A DNA stretch of 64,000 bases, taken from assembly GCA_002702705.1 (NCBI GenBank), contig PABH01000055.1:62001-126000 (forward strand). The letters are read 5' to 3'. The position numbers and the translations under genes were made by a program. Under the pieces are notes generated by a model. That model was not told the DNA's origin. It saw only the letters and a list, made by a program, of their open reading frames with translations, and did not search any database. Shown here piece by piece: positions 45,327 to 55,289 of the stretch (position 1 is its first letter; each line of letters begins with the position of its first letter). Source of the stretch: Anaerolineaceae bacterium. GTDB lineage: Bacteria > Chloroflexota > Anaerolineae > Anaerolineales > Anaerolineaceae.

Positions 45327-46745
45327 TTAATTCGGTTTGGTTTTAATTTTATAAAGCGCAAACAAAGACAAAATAAACAAAATGCCGTAAATGATCATAA
45401 GCGGTGTATAACCTATTTGATCCGCTATTGGGCCGCCAATGTAAGCACCTACAGCCCCTGCTCCGGCACCTGCCAGGTTGGAAATTCCGAGAAAACGTCC
45501 AGCTTCTTTAGCAGGCACAAGCTCAGTGCCCAATGCCCAGTTGGCAGAATAAAAGAAGCCGATCCCGGCACCAATTAAAGAACCACCAATATACATGGTG
45601 AAAAGTGTTGGTGATAAGATGACAACTGCTGTGCCTCCAGCCGCTAATAACGCGCTGGTAAGAATGATGGTCTTTTTTCCAAACCGGTCACTTAGCCATC
45701 CGCTGGGTAAGGCTGAAATTAAAATAAAAACGCCTACAAACATGGTTATGGTTGCCGCAGGACCAGCTGCTTTTTCTCCCTGCATGGAAGGGAACCGTTC
45801 TTGTAAAAAGAAAACCATAAATCCGGCCAGGTTTGTCGATCCGGATAAAAAGGCAAGACGATTAACAACCCACCAGGTAAAAGGACGTTGTTCTGTAAAC
45901 CTTTTCCCAATGCTGATGCGAATACTACTCCACACTCCGATTCCAATCGCTGTAGTCATTCCTAACAATCCAATTAACATAACCCAAATCGTGCTTTTGT
46001 CACCCAGCGATGCGATTACAGCATACATCACCCGATTAACAAGGGCTCCCATGATCAAAATGACACCAGTAAAGACAGCCGTCATTGCAACCAAACGAAG
46101 GATCGGATTCCAATCCATCTTTTCCGGTTTTTCTTCCAGGGCGGTCTCCGGAATGAACATTGAAATCGCAGCCGCAGTTATTAATATGGCCAGTAGACTG
46201 AAGATGGCGGCCCATAAATTACCAGCAGAAACCATTTTTCCGATCACAAAGGAAACGAAAATTAATGGTACGGGAAGTTCGAGTAATGCCTTTACACCGG
46301 AAAATTGACCTCGTTTTTCCTCAGGAACCAAATCAGGAATTAAGCCTTGTGTTGCGGCATGGGCTGTGTTGGATGCGATCATGGAAAGGGAGTATAAAAG
46401 GAAAAGAAACCAGTAACCAGTCATACCATCCAAACCTGCCGTAAAACCAATGAGCGAAATAATAATCACTTCCCCAATGGTGCCTGCAAGAATAAAAGGA
46501 CGTCTTCTTCCAAATTTTGAAGTAGACCGGTCAGATAACATGCCCATCAATGCCTGAAATAAAACTGCGACCATCAACGCCCACAGCCGTATATTTCCTA
46601 CATAAGCGCCTTTAGCCGCTTCACCGACAAAGCGCTGTACCAATAAGGGTACGATTAATGGAGATAAAACTTGAGAACGGGTAGTTAACGCAAACCAATA
46701 GATATTAATTGTGATGTAATCAAACCAGCGGACTGCTCTTTTCAT
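45327..46745 (-). CDS. MFS/GPH-like transporter
   Basis: Membrane transporter of 472 residues with about 12 helices. The loop ending DRSTSKFGRRRPFI after helix 2 is typical of GPH/sugar-cation symporters and SLC45-like proteins, and LSDRFGKKT lies in the second half. Substrate unknown, a glycoside is a guess. The 169-base gap to the CLC gene holds nothing I can support. Confidence 0.82.
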   Translation of the reverse strand: MKRAVRWFDYITINIYWFALTTRSQVLSPLIVPLLVQRFVGEAAKGAYVGNIRLWALMVAVLFQALMGMLSDRSTSKFGRRRPFILAGTIGEVIIISLIGFTAGLDGMTGYWFLFLLYSLSMIASNTAHAATQGLIPDLVPEEKRGQFSGVKALLELPVPLIFVSFVIGKMVSAGNLWAAIFSLLAILITAAAISMFIPETALEEKPEKMDWNPILRLVAMTAVFTGVILIMGALVNRVMYAVIASLGDKSTIWVMLIGLLGMTTAIGIGVWSSIRISIGKRFTEQRPFTWWVVNRLAFLSGSTNLAGFMVFFLQERFPSMQGEKAAGPAATITMFVGVFILISALPSGWLSDRFGKKTIILTSALLAAGGTAVVILSPTLFTMYIGGSLIGAGIGFFYSANWALGTELVPAKEAGRFLGISNLAGAGAGAVGAYIGGPIADQIGYTPLMIIYGILFILSLFALYKIKTKPN

Positions 46746-46997
46746 GATACTCCTTAATAAAAAGTAGGGGATATAAGAACTTGATGTTTAATATTTTTTG
46801 GTCTATTAGGAATAATTAATTATAGTGGAGAAAAAAATTAATTTATGGATTGAATAAAAAAATTGTGATTTTCTGATATAAATAATCTGAGTGACCAATT
46901 TATATCAAATGAATTATCCTGTAAACTAACATTGGGATTATTTTAATTATTATTTTGTCCCATCATAAGAGCACTCTGACTTTCTGAAAGGAAAAGT

Positions 46998-48992
46998 ATG
47001 GCAAAGCGGTTTTTGTCGATATTTTTATTTGTTTTGATCTTTTTAACAAGCTGTTTGGATTCCAGTCCTCAACCGCCAGTTAACGAAACGGAGGTTGTTT
47101 TATTTACTAAAACAGCAACAAGTACAGCTACCGCAGTATTACCAGAATCAACGCCGATTTCCTCCGCTGAAAAACATTATGGTGTGGTTCGAACTACAAC
47201 CCGTGTTGATGAAATGGTGGCAGATCTTCAAGGTTTATCATTAGAGGAATTTTTTGATCGTTCTTTTTTGTATTGGATTTCTCGTGATCCCGAAACAATG
47301 ACGAAATATGGTTTGTCCGAAAAATTGGGATTACGAAACAATCAGTTGACCAACATCAGTCAAGAATATATCGCGGATACCCAAGAACTAGAACGTGAGA
47401 TATATGAAATATTAAAGACCTATAATCGTGATGAAATGACCCTTGATCAGATGTTGAATTATGATATTTATTCCTGGTTTTGGAAAGATAAAATCGAAGG
47501 GCAGCAGTATCAATTATTAACCTATCCACTTCATAGTTATCCCTATACTAGTTTTGAACAGCAATTTGTGAATTTATTGGTTGTATATCATCCTTTAGAA
47601 AACAGAGAGGATGTAGAAGATTATTTATCTCGTTTAGAACAAATTGACTTACAGGTTGATGACTTGCTGGTTGGTTTAAAAATTCGGGAAAATATGGGGG
47701 TTATTCCACCTAGAATGGTACTTGTTGATGTCATAAATCAGGTTCGATCTTATTTGGAGTTAAGCAAACCGGGTATATCGATACCGGAGGATGTGATTTT
47801 ATATCAATCCTTTAAATCACGTCTATCAAAAATTGATACGCTTTCTGAAACCGAAAAGGTTGATTACTTAAAACAAGTTCTATCTTTAATTGAAACTGAT
47901 TTTATACCTTCGTATATTAAATTAGCAGATTATCTTTCCCAATTGATGGAAATTGCGAATGATGATGCAGGCGTCTGGAAACTCCCCGAAGGCGAAAATT
48001 ATTACAATTATTTAATTCGGCATTACACATCACAAGACCTGACAGCAGAACAAATTTATTCTTTCGGTGAAATTTATTCCGAATCAGACCGTTCATATTT
48101 GATGGATTATGCTCGAAGAAACAATTTGATAAGTCCGGATTCCTCCATACAAAAGATTGGAAGTGAAATTTTTAATACGGATCGTGTTATCAAATTTTCC
48201 ACATCTGATCAGGAAAATCCAATTTTTGCCCAGTTTGATGATATTTATTCTGATTCACAATCTGCTTTTTTTGCTAATTTTGGGACTACACCGGATAACA
48301 TGCAGCTCGAAGCATTATATAAAGATTATCAAACCAATTTTTCTATCATCCATTATGAACCTGACCCGTGGTTAAATGTTTCCGCACAGCCGCTATATTC
48401 TCAGAAATCGATTCCGGAAGCAAATTTACGAACCATGTTTTATGCAGAAGTTATTCCTGGTACGTTGTATCAACAAAGTTATCTAGAGAGTAATACTTCA
48501 ATTCCTTTATTTAGGAAATATTTGCGTTTTGGTGGATACTTAGAGGGTTGGTCTTGTTATGCTCCCCAAATCATGATGGAAAAGGATGCCTATTTTGATC
48601 ACCCTGATGAGGTAATGGTTACCCTGCAGCGAGAGTTGTTTTTATCGGCTAGTTTGGTTGTAGACAGTGGAATTCACCAGCAAGGCTGGAGCCTCGCAGA
48701 AGGCAGCATTTATCTGGAAAACCAGACCGGTATTCCAAGAGTGAAAGTTCGGTATGTTGTCAATCGATACGCTGTTAATCCTGCGCAAGTCTTAGCTTAT
48801 AAAATGGGGTATGAAAAATTTATGGAACTACGTGATTATGCAAAACAATCGTTGGGTGCCCGGTTTTCTTTGATTGACTATCATGAATGGTTATTGGGGC
48901 AAGGGAATATGCCATTGTCTATTTTGGAAGAACAAGTAAAAGCGTATGTTCTTCAAAAAAATAAAACAAATGATCCGAATATTATTCCATAA
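46998..48992 (+). CDS. DUF885-family lipoprotein lacking the metal motif
   Basis: Lipoprotein of 664 residues (lipobox TSC) of the DUF885 family, usually metal-dependent peptidase-like. C-terminal landmarks are LEGWSCYA, RYAVNPAQVLAYKMG and the helical tail. The family motif HExxPGHHxQ is replaced by AEVIPGTLYQ (residues 482-491, 48442-48471): both metal-binding His are lost and Glu is kept. It may be inactive or a binding protein. Divergent from the GPH transporter, with 252 bases of unremarkable AT-rich DNA between them. Confidence 0.8.
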   Translation: MAKRFLSIFLFVLIFLTSCLDSSPQPPVNETEVVLFTKTATSTATAVLPESTPISSAEKHYGVVRTTTRVDEMVADLQGLSLEEFFDRSFLYWISRDPETMTKYGLSEKLGLRNNQLTNISQEYIADTQELEREIYEILKTYNRDEMTLDQMLNYDIYSWFWKDKIEGQQYQLLTYPLHSYPYTSFEQQFVNLLVVYHPLENREDVEDYLSRLEQIDLQVDDLLVGLKIRENMGVIPPRMVLVDVINQVRSYLELSKPGISIPEDVILYQSFKSRLSKIDTLSETEKVDYLKQVLSLIETDFIPSYIKLADYLSQLMEIANDDAGVWKLPEGENYYNYLIRHYTSQDLTAEQIYSFGEIYSESDRSYLMDYARRNNLISPDSSIQKIGSEIFNTDRVIKFSTSDQENPIFAQFDDIYSDSQSAFFANFGTTPDNMQLEALYKDYQTNFSIIHYEPDPWLNVSAQPLYSQKSIPEANLRTMFYAEVIPGTLYQQSYLESNTSIPLFRKYLRFGGYLEGWSCYAPQIMMEKDAYFDHPDEVMVTLQRELFLSASLVVDSGIHQQGWSLAEGSIYLENQTGIPRVKVRYVVNRYAVNPAQVLAYKMGYEKFMELRDYAKQSLGARFSLIDYHEWLLGQGNMPLSILEEQVKAYVLQKNKTNDPNIIP

Positions 48993-48998
48993 AAAAAC

Positions 48999-51900
48999 TT
49001 AATAATCGGGTTCCCGACCAATCAATGTGGTCACTAAAAGAATGGTTTGACCACTTTTTTCCAGTTTATTAAGATCAATAATCTCACTGGTGTCGTTGAT
49101 GGTGTGTGCGTATTGGTCAGATCCATCCCAACTTAAATAAGCAGTCAGCGCGGTTCTTTCACCAAACCCTTGCCTTATGGATAAACCAGCATGCGGCCCT
49201 CGACCACGAGTGGAAATCTTGGTTTGGGTACGCTGGGCAGCCTGTTTAAAAAGGGTGACCAAACGGAAACTACTTCCTTCATCAACGATTAACGCATCAC
49301 CAGAACCCCCTCCAACACCGCTAATTTCAAATACCGCCTCAAATAAGCTGTTATTAAAAATTGAAGTGGCTTCTGTTACTCGGGATAGACTGAAACCTTC
49401 TTGCCGTTCACCGGGTGCCCATGCAACAAATAAGATTGTTTTTTCGGGAGGGTATGGACCGTTTTTAATAGCCCTGGCAATTTCCAGCATCGTTGCTACG
49501 CCGCTGGCGTTGTCATTTGCGCCGGGATAAACTTTTCCATCTGGGCCAACACCTAATCCATCATAATATGCTGATACAACAATTACCTGTTGATCGGCAC
49601 TAAAACCAGCACTACCTCCTGGTTGACTTGCACCACTGCCAGCGATATAACCCATTACAGTTTGCTGGGTTGCTTGTTCGTCATCCTCTCCGGGCACACT
49701 CATAAAAACGCGGGCGCCTTGGGCTGTCGAGCTTAATGTATCCGCCAGGGTCTGCCTTTCAAGGGTTTTTAATTGATCCAGACTACTTCCGCATGTGTTT
49801 AATAATTTTTCACCGATTGTTGGAGATACTAAAAGAATGGGAATATTTGTGGTTCGAGATGAAAAAGGATTAAAGCGGAAGTTAAAATCGGGATGCAGGT
49901 ATTTTTTTGACAGATTCTCTTCATTTTCAGAGATGATGATCAACCCACCAATTTCTCTAAAAAAGATACGGGAACTATCTTTTTCCTGTATGATCACTAT
50001 TTTATCTTCCAGACCTTCATCTACTTCGAGATAACTTTTTTGCTGATACGGTTCTGAGCCATCTCCCAAAACTACACCAATCACATTTCCTACGAAACTA
50101 CCAAAACCGGGTGGAACCTTTCCTAAATCTGCATAATCAACCTGGTATTGTAGATTTTCAAAACCTTCCTGATATTCTGGGGACATCATCAGTAGATCTG
50201 GCTGTCCTGTAAGGATGGGAAAAGTTTGTTTATATTCTTGGATGTAGTCTGTGGTTGTGGCTGCCGGGAATAAACCGATTTCTTCCATTTGAGCTGCAAT
50301 ATACTCAGCAGCCATGTGACCACCAGCGTGACTGCTGTATCGCCCGGCATATTTTGGAGAGGATAATTCCTGGATATGCTGCGCGGCACGTGGTGTATCA
50401 AACAATAGTGCTTGTTCTTTGTAAGTATCCAGCGGAGAGGTACTTCTTAGAATCCAGAACACTGCAGCTGCGATTACCAATAGGGCGGATACGGTATATC
50501 GATTAAATAAACGGTTGAGATTGATGCGGGTTTCCTGGATCAGACGGCGCAGACCCTCACCCCATAGATTAAAGGCAAAAATAGAGAAAAAGAAGAAAAT
50601 ACCCGGATACCAGGCCAACCAGGGGTAACTGCGCCACCAATCACGGATATTCGATAAGAGCGCACCCCATTCAGGAATATCGGAAAAATAAAACACAATC
50701 GGGGTCATGCCAGCCCCTTCGCCGACAATTGCTTTAAATCCTCCCCCTAAAAAGATATTCAGAAAGCCCAATTCTGCCAGTAGCATGAGGATACCGCCCA
50801 TTTGTAAAATAAACAAAACCAGAATGGAGGGTATCAGATGGGGAAAGATGTGACGGGTTAAAATTTGTCCGGATCGTGAGCCAATGGAACGGGCAGCTTC
50901 GATGTGTAATTTTGGTTTTTGGCTGATGACTTGTGATCGGATGTATTGTGTGATTTCACTCCAACCCACAAAACATAGGGCAATAATAAATACTGATCTT
51001 CCTTTTTGAATGCCCAACGCAAGAATGATGAGCATAGTAAAAATGGTTTCTGGGAAAGCTGCCCATACTGAACTTACCGCTTGCACCAAACGGTCAATCC
51101 AGCTGCGTGCCCACCATCCACTAATGATACCCAAAAAGGTGCCCCAAACGATTCGGGCAATGGTAGCGATTAATGCCAGGGTGAGTGTTTGGCTAGCCCC
51201 ATATAACACCAGAGATTGAATATCTCGACCAACGAGATCGGATCCCCAAGGGAAAGTACTGGAAGGTTTAAAAGGCGGGGTTTGAATAACCCCATCCAAA
51301 ATTAACATGGAATTGGTTTCGTAGGGATTATTGACTGGGATCAGATTCCCAAACAAGACCAAACCGATTAAGCCAAGAACAAATAAACTGCCAAAAATCA
51401 AAGGGACATTTGAAAAGATTATTTTAAAGAGACTGATCCTATTTTTATTATGGCTCGCAGGTTCTTCAACTTGTTTTTCCACGTTGATTGTTTGCAATAT
51501 ACGTTGGTTTTTGTTGTTCTTTTTACTTTTAAGCTGTAACCAGGCTTTTAGGTCGTAAAAAATTGATTTTGTCGATTCTATCAGCGCGCCAAAGCCAAGG
51601 GCATTAAAAGATTCTTTTTCATCTTCATTTTGACGGGCTGATCGAATACGAGGATCGATTATAGGATAAATAAAATCGAGAGAAAGATTAATCAATAGGA
51701 AGAACAAACCCAGCATGACGATTAGGTCCGTCACCAAAAAAGGCATATCTAAATTTAATGCTGTTAAAATACTTAATCCCAAACCAGGCCAGTTAAAAAA
51801 GCTTTCGACGACTGGTAAACTTGCTAAAGAGAAACGGAGCGATGTGCCTAAGGTGGTTAATACTGAAATAAGGATATTTCGGTATACGTGTTTGGAAAGA

Positions 51901-52868
51901 ATCAAGCGGCGGCTTACCCCTTTGGACGTTGCGGTGCGGATGAAATCTTCTTTTAAAATATCCGTCGTAGCTACATAGGTAATTTGCATGACCTGTGCTA
52001 GGGGGCGAGCAGCCAAAACCAACGCAGGCAACACCAGGTGAAGATCCCATCCAAAGCCCTGTGGCGGGAAGGGTGCATGGCTTAATCCAAACCAGCGATA
52101 TAAACGGAAATTCAAAATCCATAAGAGCATGGCAAATAAAAAGCTGGGTAAGGATACGCCAAGAATGGATATAAAGATCATCAACGGGGCCAGGTTACGC
52201 CGCTTAAGTCGGGCAGCTGTAATGCCCAGTACTCCACCAACCAAAGCTGCAAATGCCAAAGAAATGAATAGAAGCCCGGCACTATTTAAAAACAAACGCC
52301 CGGTTAATTCAAGAAATGGGGTGTTGACTTTATTCCAAACGTAAGACTGGGGATGATGGAAAAGATAATTTATAAATTGCTGCCAAATATCCAAAAAGCT
52401 GTCAGGAAAAATAAACGGAATACGATCTCGACCCAATGCGGAAACTTGGAGCATAAAGATGGTTACAAAGGCAATGCTGATCAGGATTAATATCGTGCTG
52501 GTAAGGCGTCGTAGGAGTAGACTTAACCAGGAAAACCCAGTTTGCGTTTCCTTTTGGGATGGGGTTTGGCTGGATGGTTGTTTGGGTCGTGGCGGCGGTG
52601 GTTCCTGGCGGGTTTGTTGTAAAGCCCACTTCATACCGCGCCGCGCCTGATCGTTGTTTGGGTTAAGGGATAATGCTCGATTTAAGAATTGGATTGCCCG
52701 TTCAGGAGGAGAAAGGGCAGCTAAAATAACCCAACCCGTATCTGTGGAAGGCTGCTGCAGAATGCTTTTAATGGACCATTTCCTGGCTTCGGTGTAATCT
52801 CCCTGTTGGTAGGCTTGAATTGCTTTCTTCAGCAGTTCTTTTTCAGGAGATATGTTTTTCGCTGGCAT
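48999..52868 (-). CDS. Fusion of TPR, two ABC permeases and an M28-like domain
   Basis: Single 1289-residue frame: short TPR-like region (1-90), Pro/Gln-rich linker, DppB-like permease (about 115-405, EAA loop EDFIRTATSKG at 308), linker, DppC-like permease (about 480-780, EAA loop EAARSIGSRSG at 657, GSDLVGRD at 542) and an M28-like peptidase domain (about 815-1289). In M28, the first His is Tyr1101 (AYYDGLG), the Asp in GANDNASG is kept, EE is Glu1154-Arg1155, and the last His (AHTINDT) is kept, so catalysis is doubtful. No ABC ATPase or binding protein is adjacent. The frame is uninterrupted and the fusion is real if the assembly is correct. Confidence 0.88.
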   Translation of the reverse strand: MPAKNISPEKELLKKAIQAYQQGDYTEARKWSIKSILQQPSTDTGWVILAALSPPERAIQFLNRALSLNPNNDQARRGMKWALQQTRQEPPPPRPKQPSSQTPSQKETQTGFSWLSLLLRRLTSTILILISIAFVTIFMLQVSALGRDRIPFIFPDSFLDIWQQFINYLFHHPQSYVWNKVNTPFLELTGRLFLNSAGLLFISLAFAALVGGVLGITAARLKRRNLAPLMIFISILGVSLPSFLFAMLLWILNFRLYRWFGLSHAPFPPQGFGWDLHLVLPALVLAARPLAQVMQITYVATTDILKEDFIRTATSKGVSRRLILSKHVYRNILISVLTTLGTSLRFSLASLPVVESFFNWPGLGLSILTALNLDMPFLVTDLIVMLGLFFLLINLSLDFIYPIIDPRIRSARQNEDEKESFNALGFGALIESTKSIFYDLKAWLQLKSKKNNKNQRILQTINVEKQVEEPASHNKNRISLFKIIFSNVPLIFGSLFVLGLIGLVLFGNLIPVNNPYETNSMLILDGVIQTPPFKPSSTFPWGSDLVGRDIQSLVLYGASQTLTLALIATIARIVWGTFLGIISGWWARSWIDRLVQAVSSVWAAFPETIFTMLIILALGIQKGRSVFIIALCFVGWSEITQYIRSQVISQKPKLHIEAARSIGSRSGQILTRHIFPHLIPSILVLFILQMGGILMLLAELGFLNIFLGGGFKAIVGEGAGMTPIVFYFSDIPEWGALLSNIRDWWRSYPWLAWYPGIFFFFSIFAFNLWGEGLRRLIQETRINLNRLFNRYTVSALLVIAAAVFWILRSTSPLDTYKEQALLFDTPRAAQHIQELSSPKYAGRYSSHAGGHMAAEYIAAQMEEIGLFPAATTTDYIQEYKQTFPILTGQPDLLMMSPEYQEGFENLQYQVDYADLGKVPPGFGSFVGNVIGVVLGDGSEPYQQKSYLEVDEGLEDKIVIIQEKDSSRIFFREIGGLIIISENEENLSKKYLHPDFNFRFNPFSSRTTNIPILLVSPTIGEKLLNTCGSSLDQLKTLERQTLADTLSSTAQGARVFMSVPGEDDEQATQQTVMGYIAGSGASQPGGSAGFSADQQVIVVSAYYDGLGVGPDGKVYPGANDNASGVATMLEIARAIKNGPYPPEKTILFVAWAPGERQEGFSLSRVTEATSIFNNSLFEAVFEISGVGGGSGDALIVDEGSSFRLVTLFKQAAQRTQTKISTRGRGPHAGLSIRQGFGERTALTAYLSWDGSDQYAHTINDTSEIIDLNKLEKSGQTILLVTTLIGREPDY

Positions 52869-52981
52869 AGCTTTTCCTCATTAATAAATTATAGACGAAT
52901 TTTGAAATCTTGCCTTTCAAGATATGGTATATTATCCCTTAATTGGCTTGAAAAGAAGTAAAAGATTGGACGATAAAGAAA

Positions 52982-53407
52982 ATGAAATGGTTTAAAACAT
53001 CAGTCAATATCCGAACCGAAGGGCCAGGGTTGTATCCGATAACCCAAGATATTTCATCCTTGATTCGAGATTGGGGTCTTCAAGAAGGAATGCTGCATTT
53101 GTTCATCCAACATACCAGTGCATCTCTGGTGATTAATGAGAGTTATGATCCAAGTGCCCGGGTTGATATGGAGGAATTCATGCGAAGATTGGCTCCCGAA
53201 AACCAGGGTTGGTACCGGCATGTTATGGAAGGTGCGGATGATTCGCCGTCGCATTTAAAATCCATGATTACCCCGGTTAACCTTTCCATTCCGGTCGATG
53301 GAGGGAAACTCAGTTTGGGTACCTGGCAGGGTATTTACCTGTTCGAACACCGTCGCCACAGACAAAATCGAACGGTCTTGGTGCGGGGGTTGGATGTGAA
53401 AGAGTAA
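52982..53407 (+). CDS. YjbQ/UPF0047 family protein
   Basis: Small protein of 141 residues. The patterns FIQHTSASLVINE, GADDSPSHLK and LGTWQGIYLFEHR are diagnostic for the YjbQ family, described as having weak thiamine-phosphate synthase activity. Divergent from the fusion gene. The true role is uncertain. Confidence 0.9.
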   Translation: MKWFKTSVNIRTEGPGLYPITQDISSLIRDWGLQEGMLHLFIQHTSASLVINESYDPSARVDMEEFMRRLAPENQGWYRHVMEGADDSPSHLKSMITPVNLSIPVDGGKLSLGTWQGIYLFEHRRHRQNRTVLVRGLDVKE

Positions 53408-53915
53408 AATATATCTGGTTTCAAAATATTAATTGATTTATAAAAAGTGAGATAACCATAATTTCCAACAATAATGGTCCATGGAAGAGGATTGCGCAGA
53501 CAAAAATAGGAATTAAACCGTCCTGGTAATTTGGTTTTAAAGATTGATGAAAAAATTGGATGTTGATAATGCGGGAATGTTTAAGATTGGTGTATCAAAA
53601 AAAACTCTTCCAGATTGTGAATAGTAAAAAAGAATGGAATTAAGAAGAATAATATCTTTTCAGATACTGAAAGAAAACTTTTTTGAATGTCATGTACTCG
53701 AATTAAAAACCCCTTATTTTTTAAGTTTTGTTATATAAAAAATTTTTACAGGATTACGCAGATCAAAAACCAAACCATTTCGTAATTATAAAATATGATT
53801 AGACAAATTTTTCTCAGACTTACGATAACCATTTAGAATGATTTGTACCTTGATTGTTTTAAAGGTTTGATAAAATTAGAGCGTTCTTCATCCAAATTAA
53901 CTTAAGGAGATAAAA
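53408..53915. other. 508-base gap with a short direct repeat
   Basis: No gene or RNA recognised. An imperfect 14-base repeat, AGGATTGCGCAGAC (53488-53501) and AGGATTACGCAGAT (53750-53763), is present, both followed by an A-rich stretch. A good ribosome site AAGGAG precedes the ECF gene. I looked for a vitamin riboswitch and saw no recognisable motif. Confidence 0.5.
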
Positions 53916-54473
53916 ATGCCTCAGGAGCGAACACGAAAGTTGGTGATAACGGGGGTTTTGGGGGCAATTGCTGTTTTATTGGGTTTAACCCATTGGGGAT
54001 TTATTCCCTGGTTTGGGGGTATATCGTTAACGATTATGCACGTACCGGTAATTATCGGTGCGATCTTGGAAGGTCCGATTGTTGGTTTGGGGATCGGATT
54101 GATCTTTGGTTTATTCAGTATGTTACAAGCTGCGATTGCACCAAGTTCGCCTTCTGATGTGTGGTTTACCAATCCGATATTGGCTGTTTTGCCCCGTTTG
54201 GTGATTGGGCCGGTGGCATATTATGTGTGGTTTTTGTTAAAACGAATTCCAGTGGTTGGCTTGATTGTGGCTGGAATTGCAGGCAGTTTGACTAATACCA
54301 TTCTGGTTTTAGGCGTGATTGGATTATTAGGTTATTTACCCTGGGCGTTGATTGGCGGCATTATTATTTCAAATGGATTATTGGAAGCCGGATTAAGCGC
54401 AGTGATCACACTGGTTGTTGTAGCAGCCTGGCGTGGATTTAAAATCGGAAAAAAACAGGGCGCTGATTTATAA
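53916..54473 (+). CDS. ECF transporter S component
   Basis: Membrane vitamin-binding subunit of 185 residues with about six helices. The ITGVLGAIAVLLG N-terminus and HVPVIIGAILEGPIVGLGIGLIFGL are typical of S components with the ECF-transporter fold. Substrate cannot be named (pantothenate or another vitamin are possible). Its end overlaps the convergent EcfT end by six bases, so S is on the opposite strand to the energizing genes. Confidence 0.88.
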   Translation: MPQERTRKLVITGVLGAIAVLLGLTHWGFIPWFGGISLTIMHVPVIIGAILEGPIVGLGIGLIFGLFSMLQAAIAPSSPSDVWFTNPILAVLPRLVIGPVAYYVWFLLKRIPVVGLIVAGIAGSLTNTILVLGVIGLLGYLPWALIGGIIISNGLLEAGLSAVITLVVVAAWRGFKIGKKQGADL

Positions 54474-55289
54474 CAAAATCAAAAGTATCGAGACGGATAA
54501 GACGGCCAGGGTCATCAGGCCGTCTTGTATTTTAAATTGAAATGTTTTATATGATCCACGTTTAATATGACTTCCATAACCACGGGCATCCATCGCCAGG
54601 GCCATATTTTCTGCTCGTTGTAAACTGGTTAGAAACATGGGCACCAGTACTGGAATAAAGACGCGGATACGTTGAATTAATGAAGCTTTTTTCACACCCC
54701 ATTGCGCTCCACGAGCCGCCTGGGCTTTGGCGATTTGTTCCACGGCTTGGCCCAACATAGGTAAAAAACGGATCGTAATTTGGAAGATCATGATCAAATC
54801 TTCGCTCGGAATTCCTAGCCAATTGAGCGGCTTTAATAAGGACTGCATTCCATAAATCATATCGCTGGTCGAAATCGTGAAACTACTCAAGCTGATGACC
54901 AGGATTAGTGCCGTAAAACGAATGATTAATACCAGAGCTGAAAATAGCCCTTGCAAAGTGATGTGCCAATTCCAGAGGGTTAATAACAAGGGATTTGTTT
55001 CAGAGGGCGAAAACCGAAAGAGTTGTAAAATGGCAATGATCACCAAAAATGGTAACGGGGTGAGTAATCCGCGAAAGGCATATTTTAAGGGGATTTTTGC
55101 CAGTCCATATAATCCGATAATGAAAACCAACCCAAGCATAACCAAAGTTGGTTTTTTGATAATGGTTAATGCCAGAATTAAAATGAGGTAACTTAGAATT
55201 TTTGCCCGAGCATCTCGATGGTGAAGCCATGAATTGATTGGTAGATATTGACCAAAGGAAAGGTTCTGCGTGTATTCAAAATTAGCCAT
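54468..55289 (-). CDS. ecfT: ECF transporter transmembrane protein EcfT
   Basis: Membrane subunit of 273 residues with about five helices linking the ATPases to S components. The two characteristic Ala-Arg-Gly motifs are seen in QAARGAQ and MDARGYG. Start overlaps ecfA by eight bases. Confidence 0.9.
   Translation of the reverse strand: MANFEYTQNLSFGQYLPINSWLHHRDARAKILSYLILILALTIIKKPTLVMLGLVFIIGLYGLAKIPLKYAFRGLLTPLPFLVIIAILQLFRFSPSETNPLLLTLWNWHITLQGLFSALVLIIRFTALILVISLSSFTISTSDMIYGMQSLLKPLNWLGIPSEDLIMIFQITIRFLPMLGQAVEQIAKAQAARGAQWGVKKASLIQRIRVFIPVLVPMFLTSLQRAENMALAMDARGYGSHIKRGSYKTFQFKIQDGLMTLAVLSVSILLILL

Noticed and set aside
53408-53915. Vitamin riboswitch before the ECF S component
   Set aside because: No TPP, FMN, cobalamin or other known conserved core was seen by eye; an Infernal scan would decide.
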